Source: Qipengyuania sp. HL-TH1
GTDB taxonomy: Bacteria; Pseudomonadota; Alphaproteobacteria; Sphingomonadales; Sphingomonadaceae
Length of the DNA stretch: 64,000 nucleotides
Assembly (NCBI RefSeq): GCF_036365825.1
Contig: NZ_CP142675.1
Span: forward strand, 1,674,001-1,738,000
Direction: 5' to 3'
Shown here: one piece after another, positions 35,897 to 48,840 of the stretch
Numbering within the stretch: position 1 is the first letter of the stretch
How the letters are laid out: each line of letters starts with the position of its first letter
Notes under the pieces: model-generated
Seen by the model: only the letters and a program-made list of their open reading frames with translations
Databases searched by the model: none
Told to the model about the DNA's origin: nothing
Program-made: the position numbers and the translations under genes

Positions 35897-37439
35897 ATGG
35901 GACGCATTCCAACCTTTCTCGCCGCGCTGCTGGTGCTGCTCGTACCGGTGCTGGCGCAGGCCGAACCCGCCGATATCGATGCCGCCGCGCGCGGCGTGGT
36001 GCGCGTGGTCATCATCGGCGAGGATGGCGAGGAGCTTGTCCCGATCAGCCACGGCACCGGCTTTGCCGTCGCGAGCGACCAGGTGGTGACCAATGCGCAT
36101 GTGCTGCGCGATGCCCTGCGCGACGATGCGCTGCGCATCGGCATCATCCCCAGCGGCGGCGGCGAGGCGGTTTATGGCCAGCCGATCGCGGTCAGCCCGC
36201 GCAACGACCTGGCGCTGATCCGCATCACCGGCGCCTTGCGGCTGCCCCCGCTGGCGCTGGCCGGCGGCATCCCGCCCGACAGCGGCGAAGTGACCAGCGT
36301 CGGCTATCCGATGAATGTCGACCGCGCGCAGGGGCTCGACCTGAGCGATATTTTCCGCAGCCAGCCGCCGGTCAAGAGCCGCGGCTATGTCTCGGGTGCG
36401 CGGCCCAGCCGCCAGTTCGACACCATCCTCCACACCGCCCCGATCGCACGCGGCAATTCGGGCGGGCCGCTGCTCGACCCGTGCGGCCGCGTGGTCGGGG
36501 TCAACAGCTTCGGCGCGGACAATGACGGCGGCGATGCCGAATTCTTCTTCGCGGTTTCCAATCGCGAGCTGCTGCCCTTCCTGCGCGCCAATGGCGTCGA
36601 ACCGCGGGTCAACGGCAGCACATGCCGGTCGATGGCCGATCTCGACGAGGCCGAGCGCGAGCGCCTGCAGCGCGAACAGATGGCCGCGCGCGCCGATATG
36701 GCACAGCGCTCCGAAGTGCAGCGGACCAGGCGCGAGCGCGCGCTGCTCGAAGCCGAACAGGGGGTGATCGTCGAGCGCGAGGACCGCGTGTTCCTCGCCT
36801 TCGTGCTGCTGCTGGTCGCCTTCGGCCTCGGCCAATGGGCGCTGACGCTATGGCGCGCCGAGCCGCGCGACGACAAGCGGCTGCGGCTGGTCGGCGGGGC
36901 GACGCTGGTGGTCGTGCTGGCGGCGCTGGCCGCCTATCTCACCCGCCCCGGCCTCGACGAGATCGACCGCCGCGTTGCTGCCGCGATGGCCGATGGCGCG
37001 GGCGATCCAGCAGGCGGCGACACGCCCGCATCGGGCGCCGCGGCGCTGCTGTGCACGCTCGTGCCCGAACGCAGCCGCGTGACCAGCGCCAAGGTGGAGG
37101 ATATCGAGTTCGACTGGACCGCCGACGGCTGCGTCAACACGCGCACGCAATACGGCTTTGCCGGTGGCGAGCTGGAGCCGGGTCTTCGTGCCCAATTCGG
37201 AAGACGCGGTGTCGGTCAACAGCTTCGACCCCGACCGCCGCATCTTCCGCACCGAACGCTATCTCCTCCCGCGCAATGCGATGAGCGAGGCGCGGGAGGC
37301 ACGCGGCAAATATTCCGCGCCCGAATGCGGCAGCGACAATGCCGCCGCTCAGCTCGGCGAGCTGCAGAGCGAAGTGCTGGCCCAGCTCCCGCGTGAAGCG
37401 AACGAGCGGCTGGTCTATGAATGTAACGCGCGCAATTAG
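35897..37439 (+). CDS. Secreted trypsin-like serine protease, one base inserted
   Basis: A DegS/HtrA-like protease without a PDZ domain. It has a signal sequence ending AQA-EP, the triad H68 (TNAHVL), D104 (NDLALI) and S188 (GNSGGPL), then a coiled region and two membrane helices near 295-315 and 335-355. At 37157-37159 a TTT run shifts the frame; removing one T joins RTQYG to LPVASWSRVFVPNSED and carries on to 37439 (about 513 residues). The alternative frame as given runs into the next gene's region with low-complexity Arg residues, typical of a shifted frame. Confidence 0.8.
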
Positions 37440-38266
37440 GCCGCCAGCGGTTCGCCGGTCAGCGTGATGCGGTGCATTTCGCGCGCGTGGCCCTGGTAGT
37501 CGTTCATCGCGAGGTGCCAGGTGGTGCGGTTGTCCCAGATCGCGACCGATCCCGGTTCCCACGCCACGCGGCAGGTATTCTCGGCCGCGGTCGCCGCATC
37601 GCACAACCGCTGGAGCAGCGGCAGGCTTTCCTCGCGTGACTTACCGACGATATGCATGGTGAAAGCGCTGTTCACATAGAGCAGCTTGCGCCCGGTCTGC
37701 GGGTGGCGGATCACGATCGGGTGCGTCGCGCCGGTCTTGAGCGCCTGACCGCGCAGATCGCTGCCCATGTCGGTCTTCGCGTAGAGACCGCCCTCGTCAT
37801 AGATATGATCGGCGGTATGGAACGCCTCGAGCCCCTCGATCTCGGCCTTGAGGTCCTCGGGCAGCGCGTCATAGGCCTCGCCCATATGCGCCCATAGCGT
37901 GTCGCCGCCGCTGGGCGGCAGCGTCCGCGCGACGAGGATCGAGCCCATCGCGGGCACCTGGTCGTAGGAATGGTCGGTGTGCCACCCGCCGCCGATATTG
38001 GTGACCTGGTCGGCGCGTTTGCGGACCACGGCAATCTCGGGATGCTCGTCGGTCAGCGGGAAGTAATTGTTGATGTCGATCCCGCCCCAGCGCTGGGCGA
38101 AGGCGATATGCGCCTCCGGCGTGAAATCGGCCTGCCCGCGAAACAGCGCGACGCCGTGCGTGTATATCGCCTGCTTGATTGCGGTGAGCGTATCGCCCTC
38201 CGCCTCGGCCAGATTCACATCCTCGACTTCGACCCCGCATTTGGGGGCCAGTGGCACCATCCTCAT
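37436..38266 (-). CDS. TauD/TfdA-family 2-oxoglutarate dioxygenase
   Basis: A 276-residue Fe(II)/2-oxoglutarate enzyme. The facial triad is H and D in WHTDHSY plus the distal histidine in TTWHLAMNDY; the 2-oxoglutarate arginine is in MHRITLTG. Family members oxidise taurine, 2,4-D-like ethers or alkylsulfates; no sulfonate transporter is near, so the substrate is open. The start at 38266 is preferred to a longer frame. It is divergent from the ATP synthase operon. Confidence 0.88.
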   Translation of the reverse strand: MRMVPLAPKCGVEVEDVNLAEAEGDTLTAIKQAIYTHGVALFRGQADFTPEAHIAFAQRWGGIDINNYFPLTDEHPEIAVVRKRADQVTNIGGGWHTDHSYDQVPAMGSILVARTLPPSGGDTLWAHMGEAYDALPEDLKAEIEGLEAFHTADHIYDEGGLYAKTDMGSDLRGQALKTGATHPIVIRHPQTGRKLLYVNSAFTMHIVGKSREESLPLLQRLCDAATAAENTCRVAWEPGSVAIWDNRTTWHLAMNDYQGHAREMHRITLTGEPLAA

Positions 38267-38472
38267 CGCTCTCTCCCGCGTGACTGGTTGCGTTATGCCA
38301 CTTAACTTACGCCGCTTGCCGCCAGAGTCCAGCACCCCGGCCCGGAGTCGGCTTGCCATTGCGAGGGGGCTTTGCTAGGCGCGCGCCGACCTTGCCGGGG
38401 TGACTCTCGTTCGCCCGCGACCGGCTTGGATCGCACAGACTTTTCTTCCGGACCCGAGAGGACCTCAAGCGC

Positions 38473-39027
38473 GTGGATATTTCCGCCGGTATTCAGGCTA
38501 GCCTGGCAGGGCGTTACGCTTCGGCCCTGTTCGACCTCGCTAGCGAAAACGGAACCGTGACCGCGGTCGAATCGGACCTCGACAAGATCGAGGCCGCGCT
38601 CGCCGAATCGGCCGAGCTCGCCGCTGTCACCACCAACCCCAAGGTCTCGCGCAGCGATGCGAAAAAGGCGCTGTGGGGCGTTTCGGCGATCCTCGGCCTG
38701 ACCGAGCTGTCGCAGAACTTTCTCGGCGTGCTGGCGCAGAACCGCCGGCTGAACCAATTGCCGAAAGTGATTGCCGCGTTCCGCGCGATCGCCGCCGCGC
38801 AGCGCGGTGAAGTCACTGCCCAAGTGACCAGCGCGCATGCGCTGACCGATGCGCAGCTGGCCGATCTCAAGGCCAAGCTGACCGCCCGCGAGGGCCGCAC
38901 CGTCAAGCTTTCCACGAAGGTCGAGCCCGATCTGCTCGGCGGCCTCGTCGTCACCATCGGCTCGAAGCGCATCGACGCCTCGATCCGCACCCGTCTCAAT
39001 TCGCTTTCGCAAGCCATGAAGGCTTAA
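38473..39027 (+). CDS. atpH: F1 ATP synthase delta subunit
   Basis: A 184-residue peripheral stalk protein starting with [14 protein letters not shown] at the N-terminus and [29 protein letters not shown] at the C-terminus are diagnostic. It links the F1 head to the b subunits. It heads the atpHAGDC operon; F0 genes are elsewhere, as usual in this group. Confidence 0.95.
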   Translation: MDISAGIQASLAGRYASALFDLASENGTVTAVESDLDKIEAALAESAELAAVTTNPKVSRSDAKKALWGVSAILGLTELSQNFLGVLAQNRRLNQLPKVIAAFRAIAAAQRGEVTAQVTSAHALTDAQLADLKAKLTAREGRTVKLSTKVEPDLLGGLVVTIGSKRIDASIRTRLNSLSQAMKA

Positions 39028-40570
<1,543 letters not shown>

Positions 40571-40599
40571 GCCCAGAGACACGAAGATAGGGAGCCGAA

Positions 40600-41475
40600 A
40601 TGGCTAGCCTCAAGGAACTCAAGGGCCGTATCAACTCGGTCAAGTCGACCCAGAAGATCACCAAGGCCAAGCAGATGGTCGCAGCGGCCAAGCTGCGCCG
40701 GGCGCAGGCCGCGGCCGAAGCTGCGCGTCCCTATGCCGAACGGCTGTCGGGCGTGATGGCATCGCTGGCCGGCAAGGTCAGCGGCGACAGCGCCCCGCGC
40801 CTGCTGCGCGGCACCGGATCGGACAAGCGCCACCTGCTGGTGGTCGTCAACACCGACAAGGGCCTGTGCGGCGGACTCAACGCCAACATCGTCAAGGCCG
40901 CCAAGGTCAAGGCGCGCGCGTTGATCGCCGAGGGCAAGGAAGTGCGCTTCTACCTCGTCGGCAAGAAGGGCCGCGCCCCGATCAAGCGCGACTATGCCGA
41001 GCGGATCGAAAAGTGGTTCGACACCTCCGAAGTGCGCCAGCCGGGCTTCGAGGAAGCCGAAGCGATCGCCGACGATCTGATCGCGCGGTTCGAGCAGGGT
41101 GAATTCGATGTCGCCCACCTCGTCTACCCGATCTTCAAATCGGCGCTGGCGCAGGACCCGACCGTCGAACAGCTGATCCCCGTCCCCTCGCCCGAAGGCG
41201 ATACGGGAGCCGCGGGCGATGCGGTGGTCGAATACGAACCGGGCGAGGAGGAAATCCTCGAGGAACTGCTGCCGCGTTACGTCAAGACGCAGCTGTTCGC
41301 TTCGCTGCTCGAACGCGAGGCGTCCGAACAGGGCGCGTCGATGACCGCAATGGACAATGCCACGCGCAATGCCGGCGATCTGATCAGCAAGCTGACCATC
41401 CAGTACAACCGCAGCCGCCAGGCCGCCATCACCACCGAGCTGATCGAAATCATCGCCGGTGCGGAAGCTCTCTAA
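40600..41475 (+). CDS. atpG: F1 ATP synthase gamma subunit
   Basis: A 291-residue central stalk protein. [20 protein letters not shown] at the N-terminus and TKITEL-like [22 protein letters not shown] at the C-terminus are the rotor coiled coils; DKGLCGGLN is conserved. It rotates inside the alpha-beta ring. A small lipoprotein gene starts nine bases after its stop. Confidence 0.96.
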   Translation: MASLKELKGRINSVKSTQKITKAKQMVAAAKLRRAQAAAEAARPYAERLSGVMASLAGKVSGDSAPRLLRGTGSDKRHLLVVVNTDKGLCGGLNANIVKAAKVKARALIAEGKEVRFYLVGKKGRAPIKRDYAERIEKWFDTSEVRQPGFEEAEAIADDLIARFEQGEFDVAHLVYPIFKSALAQDPTVEQLIPVPSPEGDTGAAGDAVVEYEPGEEEILEELLPRYVKTQLFASLLEREASEQGASMTAMDNATRNAGDLISKLTIQYNRSRQAAITTELIEIIAGAEAL

Positions 41476-41484
41476 GGACCCGAT

Positions 41485-41820
41485 GTGAACAAGCTTGCCC
41501 TCCTCCTCCCCCTCGCGCTGCTGACTGCCTGCGGCGAAGAACCCGCCGCGCAGACCGCGCCCGAACAGGTCGTGACGCCCGAGCCGATCGAGACGCTGCC
41601 CGCGCCCGACCAGGCGCTGCTCACTGCGAAATACGCCGAAGCCTGCCCCGAAGACGAGGCGGTCAACACCGCCATGTGCAAGCGCGCCGGCATGGGTTCG
41701 CCCGATGTCGTGTGCGAATTCGGCCTCGGTGACGACGAATATCTTCGCAACAAGGCGACCCTTACTGCTGGCGAAGGCGAATGGGCCTTTGCCGATCCGG
41801 AAAATGTCTGCGTCGGCTAA
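41485..41820 (+). CDS. Small lipoprotein inside the atp operon
   Basis: A 111-residue protein starting with GTG, between atpG and atpD. The signal ends LLTACGE, so it is lipidated at the cysteine. The rest has four more cysteines (ACPED, MCKRAG, VCEFG and NVCVG), which could form two disulfides in the periplasm. It matches no family I know. Being in an operon for a cytoplasmic enzyme, it may simply share expression with it. Confidence 0.75.
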   Translation: MNKLALLLPLALLTACGEEPAAQTAPEQVVTPEPIETLPAPDQALLTAKYAEACPEDEAVNTAMCKRAGMGSPDVVCEFGLGDDEYLRNKATLTAGEGEWAFADPENVCVG

Positions 41821-41849
41821 GGCGCATTAAACCCCAAGTCAGGACATAG

Positions 41850-43310
<1,461 letters not shown>

Positions 43311-43315
43311 GCAGT

Positions 43316-43855
43316 TTGCTACGGAGACCTAGCCATTTTCTATGTGCGGCTGGAGGCGTGGCCTTAGGTATTATGGCCACGCCGTCGCATGCTGCTGATC
43401 TGGAAGAACTGGGTCGAGAAGCGGTGATTGAACTCTGTCCGAGGCTGATGGATATTGAGACACCGTTGGCCGAAGAAAGCCAGATTGTGTCGCGCGGGTA
43501 TTCCTCGGAAGGAACACACGAACACGCCCGGGCTGGCACTGTTGATTACGTGTTTCGGCAAGCTGACGACGGTGAAATCCGGATCGGCAATTCTCGGGAT
43601 GCCAATTTTTGTCAGGTGAGCGTGGATGGACCAGGCGCAAGGCGCGCCTTCGATGGAATGCTCGCGGATTACAGGCTAATTGATAATACGCTTTTTCCGG
43701 ACCCGACTGCACCATCGCCGGATGAGCGCCTTGAATTGACCACGCTTCGCACTCCGGCCATCGATGAAGTTTATCTGGGGGTCCAGTTCTTCGACGCAAG
43801 CGCCATCGATGCGGGAGCACCTTTGATAATCCAGCAATACCTGCTTGAGGAATGA
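43316..43855 (+). CDS. Secreted hypothetical protein inside the atp operon
   Basis: A 179-residue protein probably starting with TTG at 43316, giving a signal peptide (RRPSHFLC, hydrophobic core, then SHA-AD). The mature part has two cysteines and an even mix of strands and loops; no family is recognised. Its GC content and codon use (many A/T third positions) differ sharply from atpD and atpC on either side, suggesting late insertion into the operon. It sits six bases after atpD and one base before atpC. Confidence 0.65.
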   Translation: MLRRPSHFLCAAGGVALGIMATPSHAADLEELGREAVIELCPRLMDIETPLAEESQIVSRGYSSEGTHEHARAGTVDYVFRQADDGEIRIGNSRDANFCQVSVDGPGARRAFDGMLADYRLIDNTLFPDPTAPSPDERLELTTLRTPAIDEVYLGVQFFDASAIDAGAPLIIQQYLLEE

Positions 43856-43856
43856 C

Positions 43857-44114
43857 ATGCCACTGCACTTCGAACTCGTAACTCCCGCCAAGCTGGTCCG
43901 CTCCGAAGACGTCCACATGGTCGTCGTACCCGGTGCGGAAGGCGAATTCGGCGTGCTCGAAGGCCACGCGCCCTTCATGTCGACGATCCGCGACGGATCG
44001 GTGCAGATCTACAAGACCGAAGGCGCCGCGCCCGAACTGGTCGAAGTCCGCGGCGGTTTCGCCGAGGTCGGCGAAAACGGCCTGACGGTCCTCGCCGAAC
44101 ACGTCGAGGGCTGA
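43857..44114 (+). CDS. atpC: F1 ATP synthase epsilon subunit (short form)
   Basis: An 85-residue protein comprising only the N-terminal beta-sandwich: [37 protein letters not shown]. The C-terminal helical hairpin that inhibits ATP hydrolysis in longer epsilon subunits is absent, as in other members of this group, where another inhibitor (a zeta-type protein) acts. The ATG at 43857 directly follows the inserted gene. Confidence 0.92.
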   Translation: MPLHFELVTPAKLVRSEDVHMVVVPGAEGEFGVLEGHAPFMSTIRDGSVQIYKTEGAAPELVEVRGGFAEVGENGLTVLAEHVEG

Positions 44115-44138
44115 GGCTTTCGCCCCATACCGAACACG

Positions 44139-44166
44139 AAGGGCGGCCCTGCGGGGTCGCCCTTTT
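44139..44166 (+). terminator. Rho-independent terminator of the atp operon
   Basis: A 10-base stem AAGGGCGGCC / GGTCGCCCTT (one G-T wobble), loop CTGCGG, then TTTT, 25 bases after atpC. Confidence 0.88.
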
Positions 44167-44233
44167 CGTTTGCGCGCCCTATCGCCTACCCCGCGTGGGT
44201 TAGGCTAAAGTTTACCACGCTGCGCCACAGAGC

Positions 44234-45760
44234 ATGGCGACAGGTGGGGGCCAGCACGCCATGAAGGCGCAAATCGTGAAGTCCAGTGATCCGCAAGCCG
44301 GTTTCCGCTCGCGCGCCGACGCGTTCAGCGTGGTCTTGCTCCTGACGGTCTGTGCGCTGGTGATCCGCCTGCCGTTCCTGGGCGATGCCAATGCCGATAT
44401 CGACGAACAGCTCTATTCGCTGATCGGCAATGCCATGCTCGATGGCAAGCTGCCGTTCGTCGATCTGTGGGACCGCAAGCCGTTCGGTCTGTTCCTGCTC
44501 TATGCGCTGGCGCATGCCATCGGGGGGCCCTCGCCGCTGGCCTATCAGCTGTTCGCGACCGGCTTCGCAGTGCTCGGCGCCGTGCTTGCGCGGCATCTGG
44601 CGCTGACGCTGGTCGACCGGACCGTCGCGATGGGAGCCGGTGTTCTTTATCTCATCCTGATGGCGCTCTACGGCCCGCATTCGGGCCAGACCGAGATTTT
44701 CCATGTCCCCGCCATGCTGGCGATGGCGATCCTGGTGCGCGATCCCGGCCATCCGCATGCGATCCGCCGCGCGCTTGCCGCCATGCTGATCGGCGGACTG
44801 GCTCTGCAGATCAAATATACCGTGGTGCCGCAATGCGCGTTCTTCGGCCTGTGGGCGCTGTGGGGCCAGTACGGACGAGATCGGTCGCTTGTCCGGCTCG
44901 CCGGACTGGCCGCCGCCTTTGCCGCTCTCGGGCTGCTGCCTACGGCGCTGGTCGGCCTGTCCTATCTTGCGATCGGCGAATGGGACGCCTTCTGGTTTGC
45001 GAATTTCGTCAGCTTCTTCGACCGGTTGCCCTCCCCCGCCGGGCGCTTCTCGGCGCACTGGCTGTACCAGCTCCCGCTTGTCGCTCTCGCGGGTCTGGGG
45101 GCCTATGCGGCGCTGCGGATGGGTATCCCCACCGACAAGCGCGCCTACGCCTTCTATGCCGCTTGGCTGCTCGCCAGCCTGGCCACGGTGTTCCTGCCCT
45201 CGACCGTCTATGCCTATTATTATGCTGCGCTGGTCCCCGCGACGATCCTGCTGGCGCTGCCGTTTCTCGACCGGAGCGGGCCGCTGCGGCTGGCGCCGAT
45301 GCTGGTCGCGATCGCGATCTGCTTCTCGCTGCTGTATTACGGCACAAGGGTGGATGCGACGCAGCGTTCGCGCGCCGGCATGGCGCAGCTGGTGGCCACG
45401 ATCAGCCCGCTGGTCGACGACCGCAGGCGCTGCCTGTGGATCTTCGATGGTCCCACCGCGCTCTACCGCGAAACGGGCAGCTGCCTGCCGACGCGGTTCA
45501 TCTATCCCGACCATCTCAACAACGCGCTGGAACGCGATGCGCTGGGCATCCGGCAGATTGACGAGGTCCGCCGGATCCTGGCGCAGCCGCCGGCGGTGAT
45601 CGTCACCGCGGACATACCCTTCACCACGCAGAACGAGGAGGTGAAGGCGCTGGTGATGCGGACCGTGACGCGCGATTACGAACGCCGGTCGCAAGCGCGA
45701 ATCCATGCCCGGACGATCTCGGTCTGGGTGCTGCGCGACGGGCCTGCCCAAGCCGACTGA
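44234..45760 (+). CDS. GT39-like membrane glycosyltransferase
   Basis: A 508-residue polytopic protein with about eleven membrane segments. The first periplasmic loop has NADIDEQLYSLIGNAML and DLWDRKPFG, the acidic-loop pattern of the ArnT/PMT glycosyltransferase superfamily that uses lipid-linked sugars. A C-terminal soluble part follows the last helix. Target unknown; lipid A, glycans or proteins are all possible. An alternative ATG at 44261 (MKAQIVKSSD) is also plausible. Confidence 0.75.
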   Translation: MATGGGQHAMKAQIVKSSDPQAGFRSRADAFSVVLLLTVCALVIRLPFLGDANADIDEQLYSLIGNAMLDGKLPFVDLWDRKPFGLFLLYALAHAIGGPSPLAYQLFATGFAVLGAVLARHLALTLVDRTVAMGAGVLYLILMALYGPHSGQTEIFHVPAMLAMAILVRDPGHPHAIRRALAAMLIGGLALQIKYTVVPQCAFFGLWALWGQYGRDRSLVRLAGLAAAFAALGLLPTALVGLSYLAIGEWDAFWFANFVSFFDRLPSPAGRFSAHWLYQLPLVALAGLGAYAALRMGIPTDKRAYAFYAAWLLASLATVFLPSTVYAYYYAALVPATILLALPFLDRSGPLRLAPMLVAIAICFSLLYYGTRVDATQRSRAGMAQLVATISPLVDDRRRCLWIFDGPTALYRETGSCLPTRFIYPDHLNNALERDALGIRQIDEVRRILAQPPAVIVTADIPFTTQNEEVKALVMRTVTRDYERRSQARIHARTISVWVLRDGPAQAD

Positions 45761-45857
45761 CGGGTCGCCGCCGGAGGGATTTCGCCAAAACGACCCGCGC
45801 CCTTGCTCCTGCGCCCCGCCTTTGCGCATAAGGCGTCCAAGACTCAGGAGACAGGCC

Positions 45858-47975
45858 TTGAAACTCGTATCCGCGCTGGCCATTGCCGCTGCCATGACGC
45901 TTGCACCCCACACGCCCGCCGCCGCGCAGGACGGCATCCCCGGTCCCGAGGACGACAGCTATATCTGGCTCGAGGAGGCGCGCAGCGACGAAGCGCTCGA
46001 CTGGGTGCGCAGCGAGAACGAACGGACGATGGAGCTCATCGCGGGCGACCCGCGGTTCGACGCGGTCAAGGCCGAAGCGCTGGCGATCTACGACAGCGAG
46101 GATCGCATTCCCTATGTGACGATCCGCCCCGACGGGCTGTATAATTTCTGGCAGGACAAGCAGAACCCGCGCGGGCTGGTCCGCCGCACCACGCTGGACA
46201 GCTATCGCACCGACGACCCGCAGTGGGAAACCGTGCTCGACGTCGATGCGCTGGCCGAGGCGGAGGGGCGCGAGTGGGTCTACAAGGGCAGCACCTGCCT
46301 GCCGCCGCAGGAGCGGATGTGCATGATCGCGCTGAGCGACGGCGGCGAAGACGCCACCGTGCTGCGCGAGTTCGACATGGCCACCAAGAGCTTCGTCGAG
46401 GACGGCTTCCTCCTCGACCAGAAGAGCCAGGGCGGGATCGAATGGATCGATGCGGATACGCTGCTGGTCAGCCGCGATTTCGGCGAAGGCACGCTGACCG
46501 AAAGCCAGTATCCGCGCACATCGCGCATCTGGAAACGCGGCACCGCGATCGAGGACGCGCAGGAAATCTGGCGCGGCGAGGAAGCCGATGTCTGGTCGAG
46601 CGCCACATTGCTGCGCGATCACACCGGCACCGCGCATGGCTATTACGCCTTCCGCGCGACCAGCTTCCACGAAACCGAGTATTTCTGGCAGCATGAAGGC
46701 GAATGGCTGCGGCTCGACATGCCGCTCAAGGCCGCGCCCTACGGGCTGATCGACGGCCAGCTGCTGTTCTCGACCGATGTCGATTGGGAAACGCAGGGCC
46801 AGACCTTCCCCGCCGACGCGCTGGTGTCGGTCGATCTCGAAGCGTTGAAGGCCGACCCGAACGGTGCGACCAAGACGCTCGTCTGGGCCCCCGAGGACAA
46901 GCAGACCAAGCAGGGCGCGGCGAATACTGCCGAAAGCCTCTATGTCAGCCTGCTCGACAATGTTCGCGGCCGCGTGCTCAAGTTCGATCATGTCGATGGC
47001 GCATGGGTTTCGAGCGAGATCGCACTGCCCGACAATTCGACCGTGGGAGTGCAGACCGCGTCGGAGAGTTCGGACGAGATCATGTATTCGGTGACCGACT
47101 TCCTCACCCCCTCGACGCTCTATTATTCGGACGGCAGCGCCGTGCCCGAGGTGATCAAGACCTCGCCCAGCTATTTCCACGCCGAAGGCATGGAAGTCGA
47201 ACAATACGAAGCGACCAGCGCCGACGGGACCAATATCCCCTATTTCCTCGTCAAGCCAAAGGGCATGGTGATGGACGGGACCAATCCCACGCTGCTGACC
47301 GGCTATGGCGGCTTCCAGGTCCCGCGCCTGCCCTCCTACCTCGGTTCGATCGGCAAGATCTGGCTCGAGCGCGGCGGCGCCTACATCCTCGGCAATATGC
47401 GCGGGGGCGGCGAATTTGGCCCCGGCTGGCACCAGGACGCAATCCGCGAGAACAAGCAGCGTACCTGGGACGATTTCCTCGCCATCGCCGAGGATGCGAT
47501 CGCGCGCGGGATCACCAGCCCCGACCATCTCGGCATCCAGGGCGGCTCGCAGGGCGGATTGCTGGTGGGCACCGCCTTCACCCAGCGTCCCGACCTGTTC
47601 AATGCGGCGATCGTCCAGATCCCGCTGTTCGACATGCTGCGTTATCACGTGATCGGGCGCGGCGCGTCGTGGACGGGTGAATATGGCGATCCGCGGATTG
47701 CCGAACAGCGCGCCTGGATCGAGCCCTATTCGCCCTATCAGAAGCTGCTCGAGAACAAGGACTACCCGGCACCGTTCTTCTGGGCCTCGACTGCGGACGA
47801 CCGCACGCATCCCGCGCATGCGCGCAAGGGCGCGGCGCGGGTCAAGGAACTGGGGCAGGAGTATTACTACTTCGAGGACATGACCGGCGGCCATTCGGGC
47901 GGGGTCGATAACGAACAGCGCGCCAAGATCCAGGCGCTGCAGATGGTCTATCTGCTGCAGCGGCTCGCCGACTGA
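45858..47975 (+). CDS. Secreted prolyl oligopeptidase (S9A)
   Basis: A 705-residue serine peptidase. The TTG at 45858 is preceded by CAGGAG and begins a signal peptide ending AAA-QDG. A beta-propeller precedes the alpha/beta-hydrolase domain with the nucleophile in GGSQGGLL, the aspartate in TADDRTHPAH and the histidine in GGHSGGVDN. It cleaves peptides after proline in the periplasm. A divergent match in the propeller (one fewer blade) cannot be judged by eye. Confidence 0.9.
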   Translation: MKLVSALAIAAAMTLAPHTPAAAQDGIPGPEDDSYIWLEEARSDEALDWVRSENERTMELIAGDPRFDAVKAEALAIYDSEDRIPYVTIRPDGLYNFWQDKQNPRGLVRRTTLDSYRTDDPQWETVLDVDALAEAEGREWVYKGSTCLPPQERMCMIALSDGGEDATVLREFDMATKSFVEDGFLLDQKSQGGIEWIDADTLLVSRDFGEGTLTESQYPRTSRIWKRGTAIEDAQEIWRGEEADVWSSATLLRDHTGTAHGYYAFRATSFHETEYFWQHEGEWLRLDMPLKAAPYGLIDGQLLFSTDVDWETQGQTFPADALVSVDLEALKADPNGATKTLVWAPEDKQTKQGAANTAESLYVSLLDNVRGRVLKFDHVDGAWVSSEIALPDNSTVGVQTASESSDEIMYSVTDFLTPSTLYYSDGSAVPEVIKTSPSYFHAEGMEVEQYEATSADGTNIPYFLVKPKGMVMDGTNPTLLTGYGGFQVPRLPSYLGSIGKIWLERGGAYILGNMRGGGEFGPGWHQDAIRENKQRTWDDFLAIAEDAIARGITSPDHLGIQGGSQGGLLVGTAFTQRPDLFNAAIVQIPLFDMLRYHVIGRGASWTGEYGDPRIAEQRAWIEPYSPYQKLLENKDYPAPFFWASTADDRTHPAHARKGAARVKELGQEYYYFEDMTGGHSGGVDNEQRAKIQALQMVYLLQRLAD

Positions 47976-48341
47976 TCAGCGCGGCTTGCGCGTCGGGGCG
48001 TGGAAATCGGGCGGCTTGTCGGCCACCCATTCCACGAACCGCGCCAGCGCCTCGTCGGTAAGCAGCGCGTCGCGGTCCGCGCCGATCCGTGCCAGCTGCG
48101 CATTGGTGAAATTGGCGTGGATCGCGCGGTGGCAGATCGGGTGGAGCGGCACGGTCTCGCGCCCCTTCTTGGCCTTGGGCACGGGGTGATGCTGCTGGAC
48201 CTTGCGCCCCAGCGCGCGCCCACACAGCCAGCAATTATCGGGTTCGGCGGTCGGCGCGGTCGGTCTCCCAGCTGAACAGTTCGTCCGCGCGCGGGAAATG
48301 GGCTTCGGCCAGATCGTAGTCGATCGAGACGGTATCCGCAT
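47976..48341 (-). CDS. HNH endonuclease-like protein
   Basis: Up to 121 residues. The recognisable part, from about residue 35, holds CWLCG, then QQHHPVPKAKKGRE, HPICHRAIHANF: two CxxC-type zinc pairs and an HNH core with metal histidines. Such small HNH proteins are probable nucleases of unknown target. The only ATG in frame is at 48341, which makes it overlap the lipoprotein gene by 107 bases; a shorter true start cannot be excluded but no start codon is present between. Confidence 0.65.
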   Translation of the reverse strand: MRIPSRSTTIWPKPISRARTNCSAGRPTAPTAEPDNCWLCGRALGRKVQQHHPVPKAKKGRETVPLHPICHRAIHANFTNAQLARIGADRDALLTDEALARFVEWVADKPPDFHAPTRKPR

Positions 48342-48840
48342 CGTCGCAGAGCTGGAGGCCGATCACCTTCTCGCCGTCGAGCACTATCACGCCGTCGCTG
48401 ATCGCGGGGTTGTTCGGTTCTCCGGCGGCGAAATTGGTCCGGACCATGCGGCTGAAGACGATGTAGCGCGTGGTGCCATTGGCAAAGACAATCTGCGCCT
48501 CGCCCCCGCCCGAATAGGGCACGCTCGCCCAGCGGCCGCCGCGCAGGACGAGTTCGGGGGTGCTTCCGCCGAAGCGGTATTCGGCGTCCCGCTCGCCCGT
48601 GCCGCAAATCGCGATCCGCTTGCCGCTGGCGACCTTGCAGGAAAATATCCGGTCTTCGTCGGGCGCGCATCCGACCGTGTTGCCAAGCGGACTGGTGGGA
48701 GCAGGTGCCGCGACAGGCGATAGCGCGGCCGCCGGGGCCACCACCGGCTTGCCGCGCTCCCGCGCCGGTCCAGCCTCGTTTTCCGCGGCCCCGCCCCCAC
48801 AGGACGCGAGCAACAGGGTGAAGGCTGGCAGCGCTCTCAC
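48235..48840 (-). CDS. Lipoprotein of unknown function
   Basis: A 201-residue protein starting with GTG that overlaps the glmU stop (GTGA). The signal ends LLLASCGG, so it is lipidated. An Ala/Pro linker precedes a domain with paired cysteines (VGCAPDEDRIFSCK, ICGTGE, LCDDAD) and repeats of short beta motifs (EYRFGG, ELVLRGGRWASVPYSGGG), resembling small secreted beta proteins. Function unknown. It is translationally coupled to glmU. Confidence 0.75.
   Translation of the reverse strand: MRALPAFTLLLASCGGGAAENEAGPARERGKPVVAPAAALSPVAAPAPTSPLGNTVGCAPDEDRIFSCKVASGKRIAICGTGERDAEYRFGGSTPELVLRGGRWASVPYSGGGEAQIVFANGTTRYIVFSRMVRTNFAAGEPNNPAISDGVIVLDGEKVIGLQLCDDADTVSIDYDLAEAHFPRADELFSWETDRADRRTR

Noticed and set aside
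44186..45937. 583-residue frame on - opposite the GT39-like gene
   Set aside because: Charged low-complexity translation typical of antisense frames; the + frame has clear membrane helices.
45621..47894. 757-residue frame on - opposite the S9 peptidase
   Set aside because: No motif, antisense composition; the + frame has the full catalytic triad.
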